Part shown: positions 1 to 7,906 of the stretch, piece after piece
Layout: every line of letters begins with the position of its first letter
Numbering within the stretch: the first letter of the stretch is position 1
Origin: Candidatus Chloroploca sp. Khr17
GTDB taxonomy: Bacteria > Chloroflexota > Chloroflexia > Chloroflexales > Chloroflexaceae
Assembly: GCF_004138165.1 (NCBI RefSeq)
Contig: NZ_RYFF01000009.1
Location: 81,217-145,216 of the forward strand
Reading direction: 5' to 3'
Length of the DNA: 64,000 nt
Made by a program: the position numbers and the translations under genes
The notes under the pieces: model-generated
What the model was told of the DNA's origin: nothing
Seen by the model: the letters and a program-made list of their open reading frames with translations, nothing else
The model's database searches: none

Positions 1-16
1 CAATGCTTAGACATGT

Positions 17-82
17 TTCAGGTTACTTTACCGCTCAGAGGCCTCTATCGGGTACTGATGCGCTCGGCTATTTCCTATTTTC
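17..82. repeat. Dispersed repeat D, copy 1
   Basis: The first 123 bases hold no gene that I can see. Bases 17-82 closely resemble 55675-55740: both run from a TTACTTTACCG core through a TGCGC block to a CTATTTCCTATTT tail. They are two copies of one short intergenic repeat. The copy here lies just upstream of the methyltransferase gene and has only about one TATTTCC unit, against six in the other copy. Confidence 0.6.
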
Positions 83-123
83 TAGCTCCTAAATTCTTGT
101 CTTACCGTTGAACCAGAGGCCAA

Positions 124-825
124 GTGATGCCGACGATGTATGAGATCTATGCCCAGTACGCCCCCGAGTACGATGCGCTGGTGACGCATGAAGATTATCA
201 AGGCCAGTTGGCCCAGACGTTACAGCGCCTCTATGATGTGACGAACAAAGATGTGGCTGAGTTTGGCGTTGGCACTGGCAGGGTGACGGCTATGCTGGTC
301 GAACAAGCCAGGCACATTACCTGTTTTGATCGTTCGCCCCATATGCTGGCCTATGCCCAGCAGAAGTTGCAGGCCTATGCCGACAAACTCGCGTTTGTGC
401 AACGCGATAACCTGGAACTGAACCAGGTTGAATGCCAGGTTGATTGCGTGATCGAGGGGTGGAGCTTTGGGCATACGGTGCTTGATCATCCTGAGACGAT
501 GGACGACGTGATTGATCACCTCGTGGCGGGGTGCATATCGCTTGCGCGCCCAGGTGGTGCGGTTATCCTGATCGAAACAATGGGTACCATGGTCGACGCC
601 CCGGCCCCCCCGCTCGCCGAACTCGCCCACTTCTATGCCAGGCTCCGTGACCAGCACGGCTTTGCCGAACACGTGATCCGCACCGATTATGCCTTTGCTG
701 ATGCTGAAGAGGCCGCCAAGATCATGGGCTTCTTTTTTGGCGAAGCGATGGGCGAACACATCCGCACCACCCGCCAAGCCATCATCAAAGAGTACACCGG
801 CATATGGATCAAAACGATCACCTGA
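124..825 (+). CDS. Class I SAM-dependent methyltransferase
   Basis: The protein is about 233 residues and probably transfers a methyl group from S-adenosylmethionine to an unidentified acceptor. The glycine-rich motif I, EFGVGTGR, lies near residues 46-53, with an acidic loop after it (CFDRSPHML) as expected for the Rossmann-like fold. GTG at 124, ATG at 127 and ATG at 136 are all possible starts; no strong ribosome binding site separates them. It is the first gene of a + strand run with an SCP2-like protein. Family is clear, substrate is not. Confidence 0.75.
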   Translation: MMPTMYEIYAQYAPEYDALVTHEDYQGQLAQTLQRLYDVTNKDVAEFGVGTGRVTAMLVEQARHITCFDRSPHMLAYAQQKLQAYADKLAFVQRDNLELNQVECQVDCVIEGWSFGHTVLDHPETMDDVIDHLVAGCISLARPGGAVILIETMGTMVDAPAPPLAELAHFYARLRDQHGFAEHVIRTDYAFADAEEAAKIMGFFFGEAMGEHIRTTRQAIIKEYTGIWIKTIT

Positions 826-905
826 CTGACGCAACGCGTTACTTGCGTAAGCGCCGATTTCCTGCTATGATTCAGCCTATCTATCTTTACCCCATGGAGA
901 GGCTG

Positions 906-1337
906 ATGACATACTTCAAAGACGAAGCCGAGTTGCAGCAGATTCTCGGCCAACTGTACGATCTGGTCAAGACCGATGCCCGCGTTGCGCCACGAATCTG
1001 CGAAGGAAAAATCGTTATTCAGTTCCGCTATGAAGAACCGTTTGGCATAGCGACGATTGATGCAGCCCATCCGCCAACCCAACCAGGGGCCTACTGTGAT
1101 GTTCACTGGGGCGAGGTTGATCTCAAGCCTGATGTGACGATGTCGATGAAAGCGGATATTGCCCACCAGTTCTGGCACGGCAAGATCAATTTGATGGCCG
1201 CCCTCACCCGCAAGCAGATCATTGCCAAAGGGCCGATTCCCAAGATTCTGAAGTTGCTCCCAGCAGTTGAACCCGTCTACAAGATGTATCCCAAGATGCT
1301 GCGCGAGATCGGCCGTGAGGATATCGCGCTCAAGTAG
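906..1337 (+). CDS. SCP2 sterol-carrier-like lipid-binding protein
   Basis: This 143-residue protein resembles the SCP-2 fold, a small hydrophobic-cavity domain that binds lipids or acyl chains. The pattern of a charged core strand (KIVIQFRY) and a later segment with VTMSMKADIAHQFWHGKIN fits the C-terminal half of that fold. ATG at 906 is chosen because GGAGAGG sits just upstream; a longer reading frame exists but has no such site. The gene lies 80 bases after a methyltransferase, so a joint role on a lipid substrate is possible but only inferred. Confidence 0.65.
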   Translation: MTYFKDEAELQQILGQLYDLVKTDARVAPRICEGKIVIQFRYEEPFGIATIDAAHPPTQPGAYCDVHWGEVDLKPDVTMSMKADIAHQFWHGKINLMAALTRKQIIAKGPIPKILKLLPAVEPVYKMYPKMLREIGREDIALK

Positions 1338-1406
1338 GCGAGCGTCAATCCTTCTTTACGTCCCGGGGCTGACACATCGGTGCAGTGCGGGCGACCTTTC
1401 GGGCAT

Positions 1407-2015
1407 ATGCCGAGCAATAGCGAGATGTATGAACGCGGCGCCCGCGACGCCGAGTTTGATGAACTAGATCTCTTTTATTACCAACACTACTACTACTATC
1501 GCCAGGGGTATAACCAGGCCCGCAAGCAGAGTACGACGCGGGGCACTGTTCCCCCTGCGATGGTAGTAGTGTTTGTTGTGGTGCTCACGCTTAGTCTCGT
1601 GGCTGGCGGTGTCTGGTGGTTTGCAGAACGCAGCGCTCGCCCTGGTCAGGCTGCCGTTGAAGCAACCCTCATTCCTCCCACAACAGTTGTTGAACGTCCT
1701 ACCAGCCGCCCCATCCTCCAACCAACGGCCATCCCTCCTGCTGCACCAGTCCTCGAACCTGAACTGGTGCTGGCCGTCGGACGTACGGCACGCATCGTCA
1801 ATCTCAATGGCACGGTTTTGCGCGCACGCGCCAGCCCCGGGTTGACCGAAGTGGTCGCACGACTCCCTGATGCAAGCGAAGTTACGCTGGTCGAAGGCCC
1901 GGTTGAGGCTGATGGGTATGTCTGGTGGCGCGTGGAAGCCGCCGCCGGCACCGGATGGGTCGCCCAGGGTTCGCCGGAAGGAACCGTCTTCCTCGAGCCC
2001 TTGCCGCTCAATTGA
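1407..2015 (+). CDS. Single-pass membrane protein with extracytoplasmic SH3-like domain
   Basis: About 202 residues. The N-terminal cytoplasmic part is acidic and then strikingly tyrosine-rich (FYYQHYYYYRQGYNQ). It is followed by one transmembrane helix (VVVFVVVLTLSLVAGGVWWF), a proline- and threonine-rich linker, and a C-terminal bacterial SH3-like domain (LRARASPG ... WWRVEAAAGTGWV). Domains of this type usually bind peptidoglycan or other envelope polymers. GTG at 1380 and ATG at 1425 are alternative starts. It ends 14 bases before the glycosyltransferase start, so the two are probably co-transcribed. Function unknown. Confidence 0.7.
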   Translation: MPSNSEMYERGARDAEFDELDLFYYQHYYYYRQGYNQARKQSTTRGTVPPAMVVVFVVVLTLSLVAGGVWWFAERSARPGQAAVEATLIPPTTVVERPTSRPILQPTAIPPAAPVLEPELVLAVGRTARIVNLNGTVLRARASPGLTEVVARLPDASEVTLVEGPVEADGYVWWRVEAAAGTGWVAQGSPEGTVFLEPLPLN

Positions 2016-2029
2016 TCACGAGTGGGTCT

Positions 2030-3076
2030 ATGAAGTTGATTGTGCAAATTCCTGCGCTGAATGAGCGTGAGACCATCGCCGCAGTCATTGCCGATGTGCC
2101 GCGTACAATCCCCGGGATCAGTGCGGTCGAGGTGCTCGTCATTGATGATGGCTGTACTGATGATACGGTCACGGTGGCGCTGCGCGCCGGGGCCGACCAT
2201 GTGGTGCGCCATACGGCCAATAAGGGGCTTGCCAATGCCTATCAGACGGGCATTGATACGGCCCTCCGCCTCGGGGCTGATCTTATTGTCAATACGGATG
2301 CCGATCATCAATACCCGGGCCGCGAGATCGCCACCCTTGTGCAACCGATTATTCAAGGGAAAGCTGATATTGTCGTCGGCGACCGCCAGGTGCAGCATAT
2401 CGAACATTTTTCGCCACTCAAGAAGACCTTGCAGCACCTCGGTAGTTCGGTGGTGCGTTGGGCCTCGGAGACGGATGTGCCCGATACGGTTAGTGGTTTC
2501 CGGGCGCTGACCCGTGAGGCCGCCCTGCGGACGTTTGTCACGACTGACTTCTCTTACACCATCGAAGCGCTGATTCAGGCGGGCAAACGCCGTCTGACGA
2601 TTGTCGCCGTGCCGATCACGACCAATTATGTCGAGCGCCCCTCGCGTTTGCATCGCGGCAATTGGAATTTCATCAAGCGCCAGGCCGCGATCATTGCCCG
2701 TACCTATGCCACGCACGAGCCGCTCAAGGTCTTTAGTTACCTGGCCGCTTTTCTCTTTACCCCCGGTGCCCTGCTGCTGATCTGGGCCTTCTATATCTTC
2801 CTTGGCCGCCGGATGGAGTGGTTCGTCCAGTCGCGCTCCAACGACCAGTCGCTGCTCGTTGGCAGCATTCTCATCTTAATGGCGCTCTTTGTTTTCCTGA
2901 TTGGCCTGCTGGCCGATCTCGTTGGGGGCGTCCGCCGGATTCAGCAAGAGGTGCTCTATCGTGTGCGTACGATTCAGGTGGATGATGAAGCATGGCGGCG
3001 GAACGCCAGTGCCCGCCTGGATGCCCTCGAAACGGCACTGACCGAAGAGAGCGCCCCGACCACGCCAAAAACATAA
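2030..3076 (+). CDS. GT2-family glycosyltransferase with C-terminal membrane anchor
   Basis: A 348-residue family 2 glycosyltransferase of the dolichol-phosphate-mannose-synthase-like type. The GT-A motifs are visible: IPALNE near residue 7, IDDG at 38-41 and the metal-binding DAD at 90-92 in NTDADHQYPG. Two hydrophobic helices near the C-terminus (around residues 230-300) anchor it in the membrane. It probably moves a sugar to a polyprenyl phosphate or an envelope glycan. ATG at 2030 matches the start of the family; upstream in-frame codons would add an unrelated basic stretch overlapping the previous gene. Confidence 0.85.
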   Translation: MKLIVQIPALNERETIAAVIADVPRTIPGISAVEVLVIDDGCTDDTVTVALRAGADHVVRHTANKGLANAYQTGIDTALRLGADLIVNTDADHQYPGREIATLVQPIIQGKADIVVGDRQVQHIEHFSPLKKTLQHLGSSVVRWASETDVPDTVSGFRALTREAALRTFVTTDFSYTIEALIQAGKRRLTIVAVPITTNYVERPSRLHRGNWNFIKRQAAIIARTYATHEPLKVFSYLAAFLFTPGALLLIWAFYIFLGRRMEWFVQSRSNDQSLLVGSILILMALFVFLIGLLADLVGGVRRIQQEVLYRVRTIQVDDEAWRRNASARLDALETALTEESAPTTPKT

Positions 3077-3122
3077 TGACCGGCGTGTGTACGCCGGTCA
3101 TTCCCGCTCAATTACCGCTTTA

Positions 3123-3332
3123 TTACCGATCAACCTGTTGCAACATTGATGGATGGGTGGTTGACTGGCGTGCCTGATGGGGTGTCGAGGACCAGATGAT
3201 CCGTAGATGCTGAAGAGCGCCCCCGGTACGCCGATCGAGCAACATGACAAAGCGCGTCGCCTCTGCCAACCCGAGTCGCTCAACCAGTGCGTCCCAGCCC
3301 TCTTCTACCAACCGCTGTTCGCCATGGGTCAT
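3123..3332 (-). CDS. Small conserved hypothetical protein
   Basis: A 69-residue protein with an amphipathic, acidic N-terminal half (GEQRLVEEGWDALVERLG) and no recognised domain. The start at 3332 is supported by GAAGGAG about ten bases upstream. A longer frame to 3416 would add a poorly conserved-looking leader. I do not recognise a function. It stands alone between the convergent glycosyltransferase and sucC. Confidence 0.5.
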   Translation of the reverse strand: MTHGEQRLVEEGWDALVERLGLAEATRFVMLLDRRTGGALQHLRIIWSSTPHQARQSTTHPSMLQQVDR

Positions 3333-3497
3333 ACGTAGAGACTCCTTCAAACACAAAACAACCTGCACAACCACACAGCGTAGTGGTTTCACAGGCAACA
3401 ATGCTAAAGCATGCAAACTAACACCGACGATTGTACCACAAAAGCTGCCATACTATGCCAGCAAGGTGGGACAGATCAGCTTGCCAAGACATTGCTT

Positions 3498-3540
3498 TTG
3501 TCAAACAAAAGACCAGTTTCACTGGTCTTTTGTTTGACAA
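3498..3540 (-). terminator. Perfect 20-bp hairpin terminator of sucC
   Basis: Two exactly complementary 20-base arms flank a three-base loop. The arms contain AAAAGACCAGT/ACTGGTCTTTT, giving a T-rich 3' side. It starts six bases beyond the sucC stop codon and could act in both directions. Confidence 0.85.
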
Positions 3541-3546
3541 AACGAT

Positions 3547-4689
3547 CTACGCGGTAGCCTGTGCAGCGGCAACGGCTTTCTGGGCTGCTTCGGCAAGCGA
3601 CGTGGCCGGGATCAACTGCGACTCGGCCAAGAGGCGAAGCCCCTCTTTTTCGTTGGTACCAGTCAGGCGGGCAATCAGCGGAATCGAGGTAGGAACTTCT
3701 TCGAGGGCGGCAATAATGCCCCGGGCCACTTCGTCAACACGGGTAATGCCACCAAAGATATTGAACATCACCGCCTTGACATTGGGATCGGCAAGAATGA
3801 TCTCGAGCGCCGTGCGGACTTTGTTTTTATCGGCACCACCACCGATATCAAGAAAATTCGCCGGTTCACCACCATAGAGCTTGACCACATCCATCGTCGC
3901 CATCGCGAGACCAGCCCCATTGACCATGCACCCGATCGAACCATCAAGCTTGATAAAGGTAATGTCGGCAGCCCGGGCTCGCTGTTCGGCTTCCGGCTCA
4001 TCAGAGGTATCACGCATCGCTTCAAGCTCAGGATGCCGAAAGAGCGCGCTATCGTCAACCAACACTTTTGAGTCAAGCGCGAGCAGACTACCATCATCAC
4101 GAATCACCAGAGGGTTGATCTCGACCAGCGACGCATCACTCTTGATAAACGTCTGATAGAGCGCGGTCGCGATCTGGGCAAACTGACGCGCCTGCTTGCC
4201 ATCAGTCAGGCCAATCGCAAACGCCAATTCACGCGCCTGATACTCTTGCAAGCCAAGCATGGGATGCGCCGGAAGCTTGATAATCGCCTCAGGGTTCGTA
4301 CGGGCGACTTCCTCGATCTCTACCCCACCCTCAGCCGAGGCAATCATCACCACCCGCTTGGTGGCACGATCAAGGATCGCACTAAGATAGATCTCTTTCT
4401 GATAACTAATCGCCTCAGCGACCAGCACCTTCTCGACGGTCAAACCTTTAATATCCATACCAAGAATCTGGCTGGCAACCTGTTCGGCCTCGGCAGGCGT
4501 ATCAGCGAGCTTCACGCCCCCGGCCTTGCCACGGCCACCCACAAAGACCTGGGCCTTGATCACCACGCGACGACCCAGTTCTTCGGCGATCGTACGCGCC
4601 TCAGCCGCCGTCGTCGCGACACCACCTCCGGTAACGGGAATGCCATGCTGCGCCAGCAGGGCTCGGGCCTGGTACTCGTGCAATTTCAT
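3547..4689 (-). CDS. sucC: Succinyl-CoA synthetase (ADP-forming) beta subunit
   Basis: A 380-residue beta subunit of the TCA-cycle ligase that makes succinate and ATP or GTP from succinyl-CoA. The ATP-grasp domain starts with [19 protein letters not shown]; the C-terminal CoA-ligase domain carries GGGADKNKV and FNIFGGITR, where nucleotide or succinate is bound. Length is normal. The start at 4689 matches the family; an upstream in-frame ATG at 4707 adds only six residues. The alpha subunit gene (sucD) is not in this window. In Chloroflexales the enzyme could also serve the 3-hydroxypropionate bicycle, which is inference. Confidence 0.95.
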   Translation of the reverse strand: MKLHEYQARALLAQHGIPVTGGGVATTAAEARTIAEELGRRVVIKAQVFVGGRGKAGGVKLADTPAEAEQVASQILGMDIKGLTVEKVLVAEAISYQKEIYLSAILDRATKRVVMIASAEGGVEIEEVARTNPEAIIKLPAHPMLGLQEYQARELAFAIGLTDGKQARQFAQIATALYQTFIKSDASLVEINPLVIRDDGSLLALDSKVLVDDSALFRHPELEAMRDTSDEPEAEQRARAADITFIKLDGSIGCMVNGAGLAMATMDVVKLYGGEPANFLDIGGGADKNKVRTALEIILADPNVKAVMFNIFGGITRVDEVARGIIAALEEVPTSIPLIARLTGTNEKEGLRLLAESQLIPATSLAEAAQKAVAAAQATA

Positions 4690-4803
4690 ACGAATTCTCC
4701 ACGACACTGAGCGAGACCATCGGAAGCACGTGCTTGCGGTTAGCGTATAGATAGATACCGCTTATTTATGATATGCATTCCAGATTGACCGCTTGCACCT
4801 GCT

Positions 4804-4833
4804 ATCGTAGCATATACCACAAAGCGATGTCAA
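4804..4833 (-). promoter_or_regulatory. Possible sigma-70 promoter of sucC
   Basis: Read on the minus strand, TTGACA (4833-4828) is followed after 18 bases by TACGAT (4809-4804). Transcription would start about 110 bases before the sucC start codon. Confidence 0.5.
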
Positions 4834-4853
4834 TCTTTTGCCGGTGTGTACAT

Positions 4854-5006
4854 AGGGCGATTGCATCTTCCGTGGATGCACCAGGCCAGGGCACCCGCAA
4901 GGGGTGCCCCTCCACCGGATCCGGCCCCCGGCCGGTAGGGGCACCCCTTGCGGGTGCCCTGATCGCGCGTCTTGTTGTCTCCGGTTTCGTATGATGCAAT
5001 CGCCCT
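4854..5006. repeat. Element B, copy 1: palindromic element with 14-bp terminal inverted repeats
   Basis: The ends AGGGCGATTGCATC and GATGCAATCGCCCT are exact inverted repeats. Inside is a 73-bp stem-loop (4888-4960) whose arms begin AGGGCACCCGCAAGGGGTGC, then a unique flank running to GTTTCGTATGATGC. The same ends, stem arms and inverted flank recur at 36046-36242. Small size, no coding capacity and terminal inverted repeats suggest a MITE-like element, although no target-site duplication was established. Confidence 0.75.
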
Positions 5007-5028
5007 AGGTGTGTACACACCTAGGGCC

Positions 5029-5101
5029 AGGGCACCCGCAAGGGGTGCCCCTCCACCGGATCCGGCCCCCGGCCGGTAGGGGCACCCCTTGCGGGTGCCC
5101 T
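5029..5101. repeat. Element B inner hairpin, second identical copy
   Basis: This 73-bp palindrome is identical to the inner stem-loop at 4888-4960 but has only part of the outer flank. It lies 23 bases beyond the end of element B copy 1, preceded by the short palindrome CCTAGGTGTGTACACACCTAGG. Confidence 0.8.
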
Positions 5102-5136
5102 GATCGCTGGCGTCAACCCCCATCAAGGGCTAAAAG

Positions 5137-5225
5137 CAATCCTTTTCAAATAAGCTCACCTACGCAAAAACCTTTGCGCCTTTGCGCCTTTGCGTCAAAA
5201 GAGCCGCCTTCTTTGCAAGGTATTG
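5137..5225. repeat. Element A, copy 1 (short form, reverse orientation)
   Basis: This is an 89-bp copy, in reverse orientation, of a dispersed element also found at 32606, 34820, 53468, 58586 and 63822. It has the terminal signatures CAAT...TTTTCAAATAAG and CTTTGCAAGGTATTG and the internal octamer repeat TTTGCGCC, but lacks the CTTCGCGT octamer block of the full copies. It abuts the end of purA. Bases 4690-5228 are otherwise without genes. Confidence 0.75.
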
Positions 5226-5228
5226 GCG

Positions 5229-6521
5229 CTAAAAGACCTCGGCGGCAATGATCGTCTGTTCGCGGTCGGGGCCAACCGACACAATCCCAAGACGGGCACC
5301 AATCAACTGGCAGAGCCGGGACACATAGGCTTGTGCGGCATCGGGGAGGTCGTGGAAGTGACGTACGTGCGTCGTCGGCGTCATCCAACCCGGCATCTCT
5401 TCATAGATCGGCTCGACCTGGCCCAACACGGCCACGGTCGCCGGTGGATAATCGAGTTGCGTCTCGTGCAATTGATAGCCCGTACAGATTTTGATGGTCG
5501 GTGCGGTATCGAGCACATCAAGCTTGGTAATCGCGACCGTATCAATGCCATTGATCTGGGTGGCATAGCGCGCCAGCACCGCATCAAACCAACCGACGCG
5601 ACGCAACCGACCGGTGGTGACGCCAACTTCAGCCCAGGGCGTGCCAATCTGACGCAGCATATCGGCGTCAGGGCCATCAATTTCGGTTGGGAAGGGGCCC
5701 TCGCCAACCCGTGTCGTATAGGCCTTAAAGACTCCGATCACCGAGTCGAGTTGGGTTGGGCCAATACCAGCGCCCTGGCAGGCCCCGGCAGCCCCTGGGG
5801 GCGAAGAGGTGACATAGGGATAGGTGCCGTGATCAATATCGAGCAAAGTTCCCTGCGCACCTTCAAGCAAGACCGGCAGATCTTTTTCGAGCGCACGGTG
5901 GATAATCGGATGCACGTCGGTAATATGCTCGGCGAGTTGACGACCAAACTCGAGGTAGCGCAGATAGGTATCGTGCAGCGAGATGGGCTTGGCATTGTAG
6001 AGCCGGGTCAAGATCCGGTTCTTCTCTTCAAGCACCACCGTCAAACGGTTGAGCAGCGTCTCTTCGTGCAACAGATCACCGATGCGGATCCCGGTACGAC
6101 TCATTTTATCAGCATAGGCCGGGCCAATTCCACGCCCGGTTGTCCCAATCTTGCCGATACCACGAGCATCTTCCTGCAACTGATCAAGCAACATATGGTA
6201 CGGCATCACCACATGGGCGCGCTCGCTCACAAAAAGCTTGGTGGTACTCACCCCCGATGCCTCCAGACCGGCGATCTCTTTGATCAACGCTTCGGGGTCA
6301 ATGACAACCCCCGAGGCAATGACATTGACAATGCCATGATCAAAGATACCCGAAGGCACGAGATGGAGCTTGAAGGTACCCAGATGATTGACGACCGTAT
6401 GGCCGGCGTTATTTCCTCCACCATAACGGATCACCAGGCGCGCTTTGTTGGCCAGGAGATCGACCAGGTGGCCTTTACCTTCATCGCCCCACTGGGCACC
6501 AATGAGCGCTACAACGGGCAT
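5229..6521 (-). CDS. purA: Adenylosuccinate synthase
   Basis: A 430-residue enzyme of normal length that joins IMP and aspartate using GTP, the first committed step to AMP. The P-loop-like GDEGKG lies at residues 12-17 and NNAGHTVV follows; GRGIGPAY and LLEGAQGTLLDIDHGTYPYVTSS are characteristic IMP-site and GTP-site segments. The start at 6521 coincides with the conserved MPVVALIGAQWGDEGKG beginning. A candidate extended -10 box (TGGTACAAT, minus strand, 6566-6558) lies about 40 bases upstream. Confidence 0.97.
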   Translation of the reverse strand: MPVVALIGAQWGDEGKGHLVDLLANKARLVIRYGGGNNAGHTVVNHLGTFKLHLVPSGIFDHGIVNVIASGVVIDPEALIKEIAGLEASGVSTTKLFVSERAHVVMPYHMLLDQLQEDARGIGKIGTTGRGIGPAYADKMSRTGIRIGDLLHEETLLNRLTVVLEEKNRILTRLYNAKPISLHDTYLRYLEFGRQLAEHITDVHPIIHRALEKDLPVLLEGAQGTLLDIDHGTYPYVTSSPPGAAGACQGAGIGPTQLDSVIGVFKAYTTRVGEGPFPTEIDGPDADMLRQIGTPWAEVGVTTGRLRRVGWFDAVLARYATQINGIDTVAITKLDVLDTAPTIKICTGYQLHETQLDYPPATVAVLGQVEPIYEEMPGWMTPTTHVRHFHDLPDAAQAYVSRLCQLIGARLGIVSVGPDREQTIIAAEVF

Positions 6522-6583
6522 ATGCGTTCCCTTTCAAGCTGAGCTAGCGTTGGGTAGATTGTACCATATGGTGCTTTACCGGC

Positions 6584-7783
6584 TTACACGAGCGCACGTC
6601 GCAGGATGGTCAGGGCCTCGTCAATATGGCCTGTTTCGGTAATTAACGGGGGTACGAGACGGAGAATGTCGTCGCCCGCTGTGGCAACGAGCAAACCCTG
6701 TTGCTGGGCTATTTCCCGTACCGGCGCAGCAGGAACATTGAGTGCGACACCGCGCATCAGGCCACGTCCACGCAGTTCACGTATCCGGCCAGGCAGATCG
6801 GCCGCGAGATCCTGCAGCGACTCGTCAAGGTAGCTTGACACCTCGCGGACATGGCTCAGAAAGGCGGGATCGTTAATGCGCTTGAAGACGACACTGCCAA
6901 CAGCAGTCGCCAGAGGATTGCCGCCGAAGGTGGTGCCATGATCGCCAACATGGATCGTATCAGCGACATGCTGCCCAAGCAAGATAGCCCCGATCGGCAA
7001 GCCACCGGCAAGCGGCTTGGCAAGCGTCATCAGATCAGGTCGTACGCCCGAAGGTTCATGCGCCCAGAGCGTCCCGGTACGACCCATGCCACACTGGATC
7101 TCGTCAAAGATCAGGAGGGCTTGATAACGGTCACAGAGTTCGCGTACCCCCTGGAGAAACGCAGGATCGGCAACCCGCAGGCCGCCTTCGCCCTGGACCG
7201 GCTCGAGGATCACGGCACAGACATCGTCGCCCATCACCGCTTCAACCGAGGCAAGGTCATTGTAGGTGGCAAAGCGCGCCCCGGGCATCACTGGCATAAA
7301 GGGTTCACGATACTTCTCGCGGGCTGTCACCGCAAGCGCACCCATCGTACGTCCATGAAACGAGCCATCAAAGGCAACAATCGCTGTTTTACCTTCGCCA
7401 TAATGCTCACGCGCATAACGACGGGCAAATTTGAGCGAACCCTCGATCACCTCGGCCCCACTATTGCCAAAAAAGACCCGGTCAAGACCCGGGCTATGCT
7501 CCACCAGCAACCGGGCCAACTCGCCTGCCGGGGCGGTATGATAGAGATTCGAGACATGGATCAACTTGGTCGCCTGATCGGCGATCGCACGGGTTACCTC
7601 GGGATCACCATAGCCGAGCGCATTGACGGCAATGCCGGCTACAAAATCAAGATAGCGCCGCCCTGCGGTATCAAAAAGATAGACCCCTTCACCACGCTCG
7701 AGGACAAAATCAGGCTTCACATAGGTCTGCAAGATGTACTCATGATCGGCCTGAATGACCCCCGCTGTCCCATCAGTTGACAT
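6584..7783 (-). CDS. argD: Acetylornithine/ornithine-type class III aminotransferase
   Basis: A 399-residue PLP enzyme. FFGNSGAE (104-111), SFHGRTMG (141-148), DEIQCGMGRTG (227-237) and the Schiff-base lysine K256 in LAKPLAGG are all present, the pattern of acetylornithine aminotransferase in arginine synthesis. Other class III enzymes that act on succinylornithine or N-acetyl-lysine look very alike, so the exact substrate is inferred. It is divergent from the hydrogenase-like operon and no other arg genes are adjacent. Confidence 0.85.
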   Translation of the reverse strand: MSTDGTAGVIQADHEYILQTYVKPDFVLERGEGVYLFDTAGRRYLDFVAGIAVNALGYGDPEVTRAIADQATKLIHVSNLYHTAPAGELARLLVEHSPGLDRVFFGNSGAEVIEGSLKFARRYAREHYGEGKTAIVAFDGSFHGRTMGALAVTAREKYREPFMPVMPGARFATYNDLASVEAVMGDDVCAVILEPVQGEGGLRVADPAFLQGVRELCDRYQALLIFDEIQCGMGRTGTLWAHEPSGVRPDLMTLAKPLAGGLPIGAILLGQHVADTIHVGDHGTTFGGNPLATAVGSVVFKRINDPAFLSHVREVSSYLDESLQDLAADLPGRIRELRGRGLMRGVALNVPAAPVREIAQQQGLLVATAGDDILRLVPPLITETGHIDEALTILRRALV

Positions 7784-7841
7784 ACGCTACTCCTCGCAAT
7801 AAGGCAGGATAATGTATGACGACGATTATAGCACTCTGTCA

Positions 7842-7850
7842 TGGTATAAT
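7842..7850 (+). promoter_or_regulatory. Extended -10 promoter of the hydrogenase-like operon
   Basis: TGGTATAAT, an extended -10 box, lies about 57 bases before the preferred TTG start of the next gene; no good -35 hexamer is visible. An opposing TATAAT on the minus strand (7830-7825) could serve argD, so the divergent promoters lie close together. Confidence 0.5.
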
Positions 7851-7906
7851 GCGCCAGCAATATGTACCATGTGCCGTCCCGCACCGACGGGCGCAGGAGG
7901 CTCTGC

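Noticed and set aside
1925..2029. Upstream start for the GT2 glycosyltransferase
   Set aside because: The additional residues are basic, overlap the previous gene and do not belong to the family; the protein begins MKLIVQIPALNE at 2030.
4830..5126. A minus-strand open frame of about 98 codons in the 4.8-5.1 kb gap
   Set aside because: It is the translation of two element B hairpins (the residues GTRKGCPYRPGAG occur twice) and has no ribosome binding site. It is not a gene.
5190..6542. A long + strand open frame of 450 codons antisense to purA
   Set aside because: purA has an intact family match on the other strand. The antisense frame has no recognisable motifs and arises from codon bias in GC-rich DNA. 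The same holds for 47595-49481 against the AGE-like gene.
7862..7906. ATG at 7862 as the start of the NuoD-like gene
   Set aside because: It lacks a ribosome binding site, and the extra 15 residues do not match the family; TTG at 7907 with AGGAGG is better.
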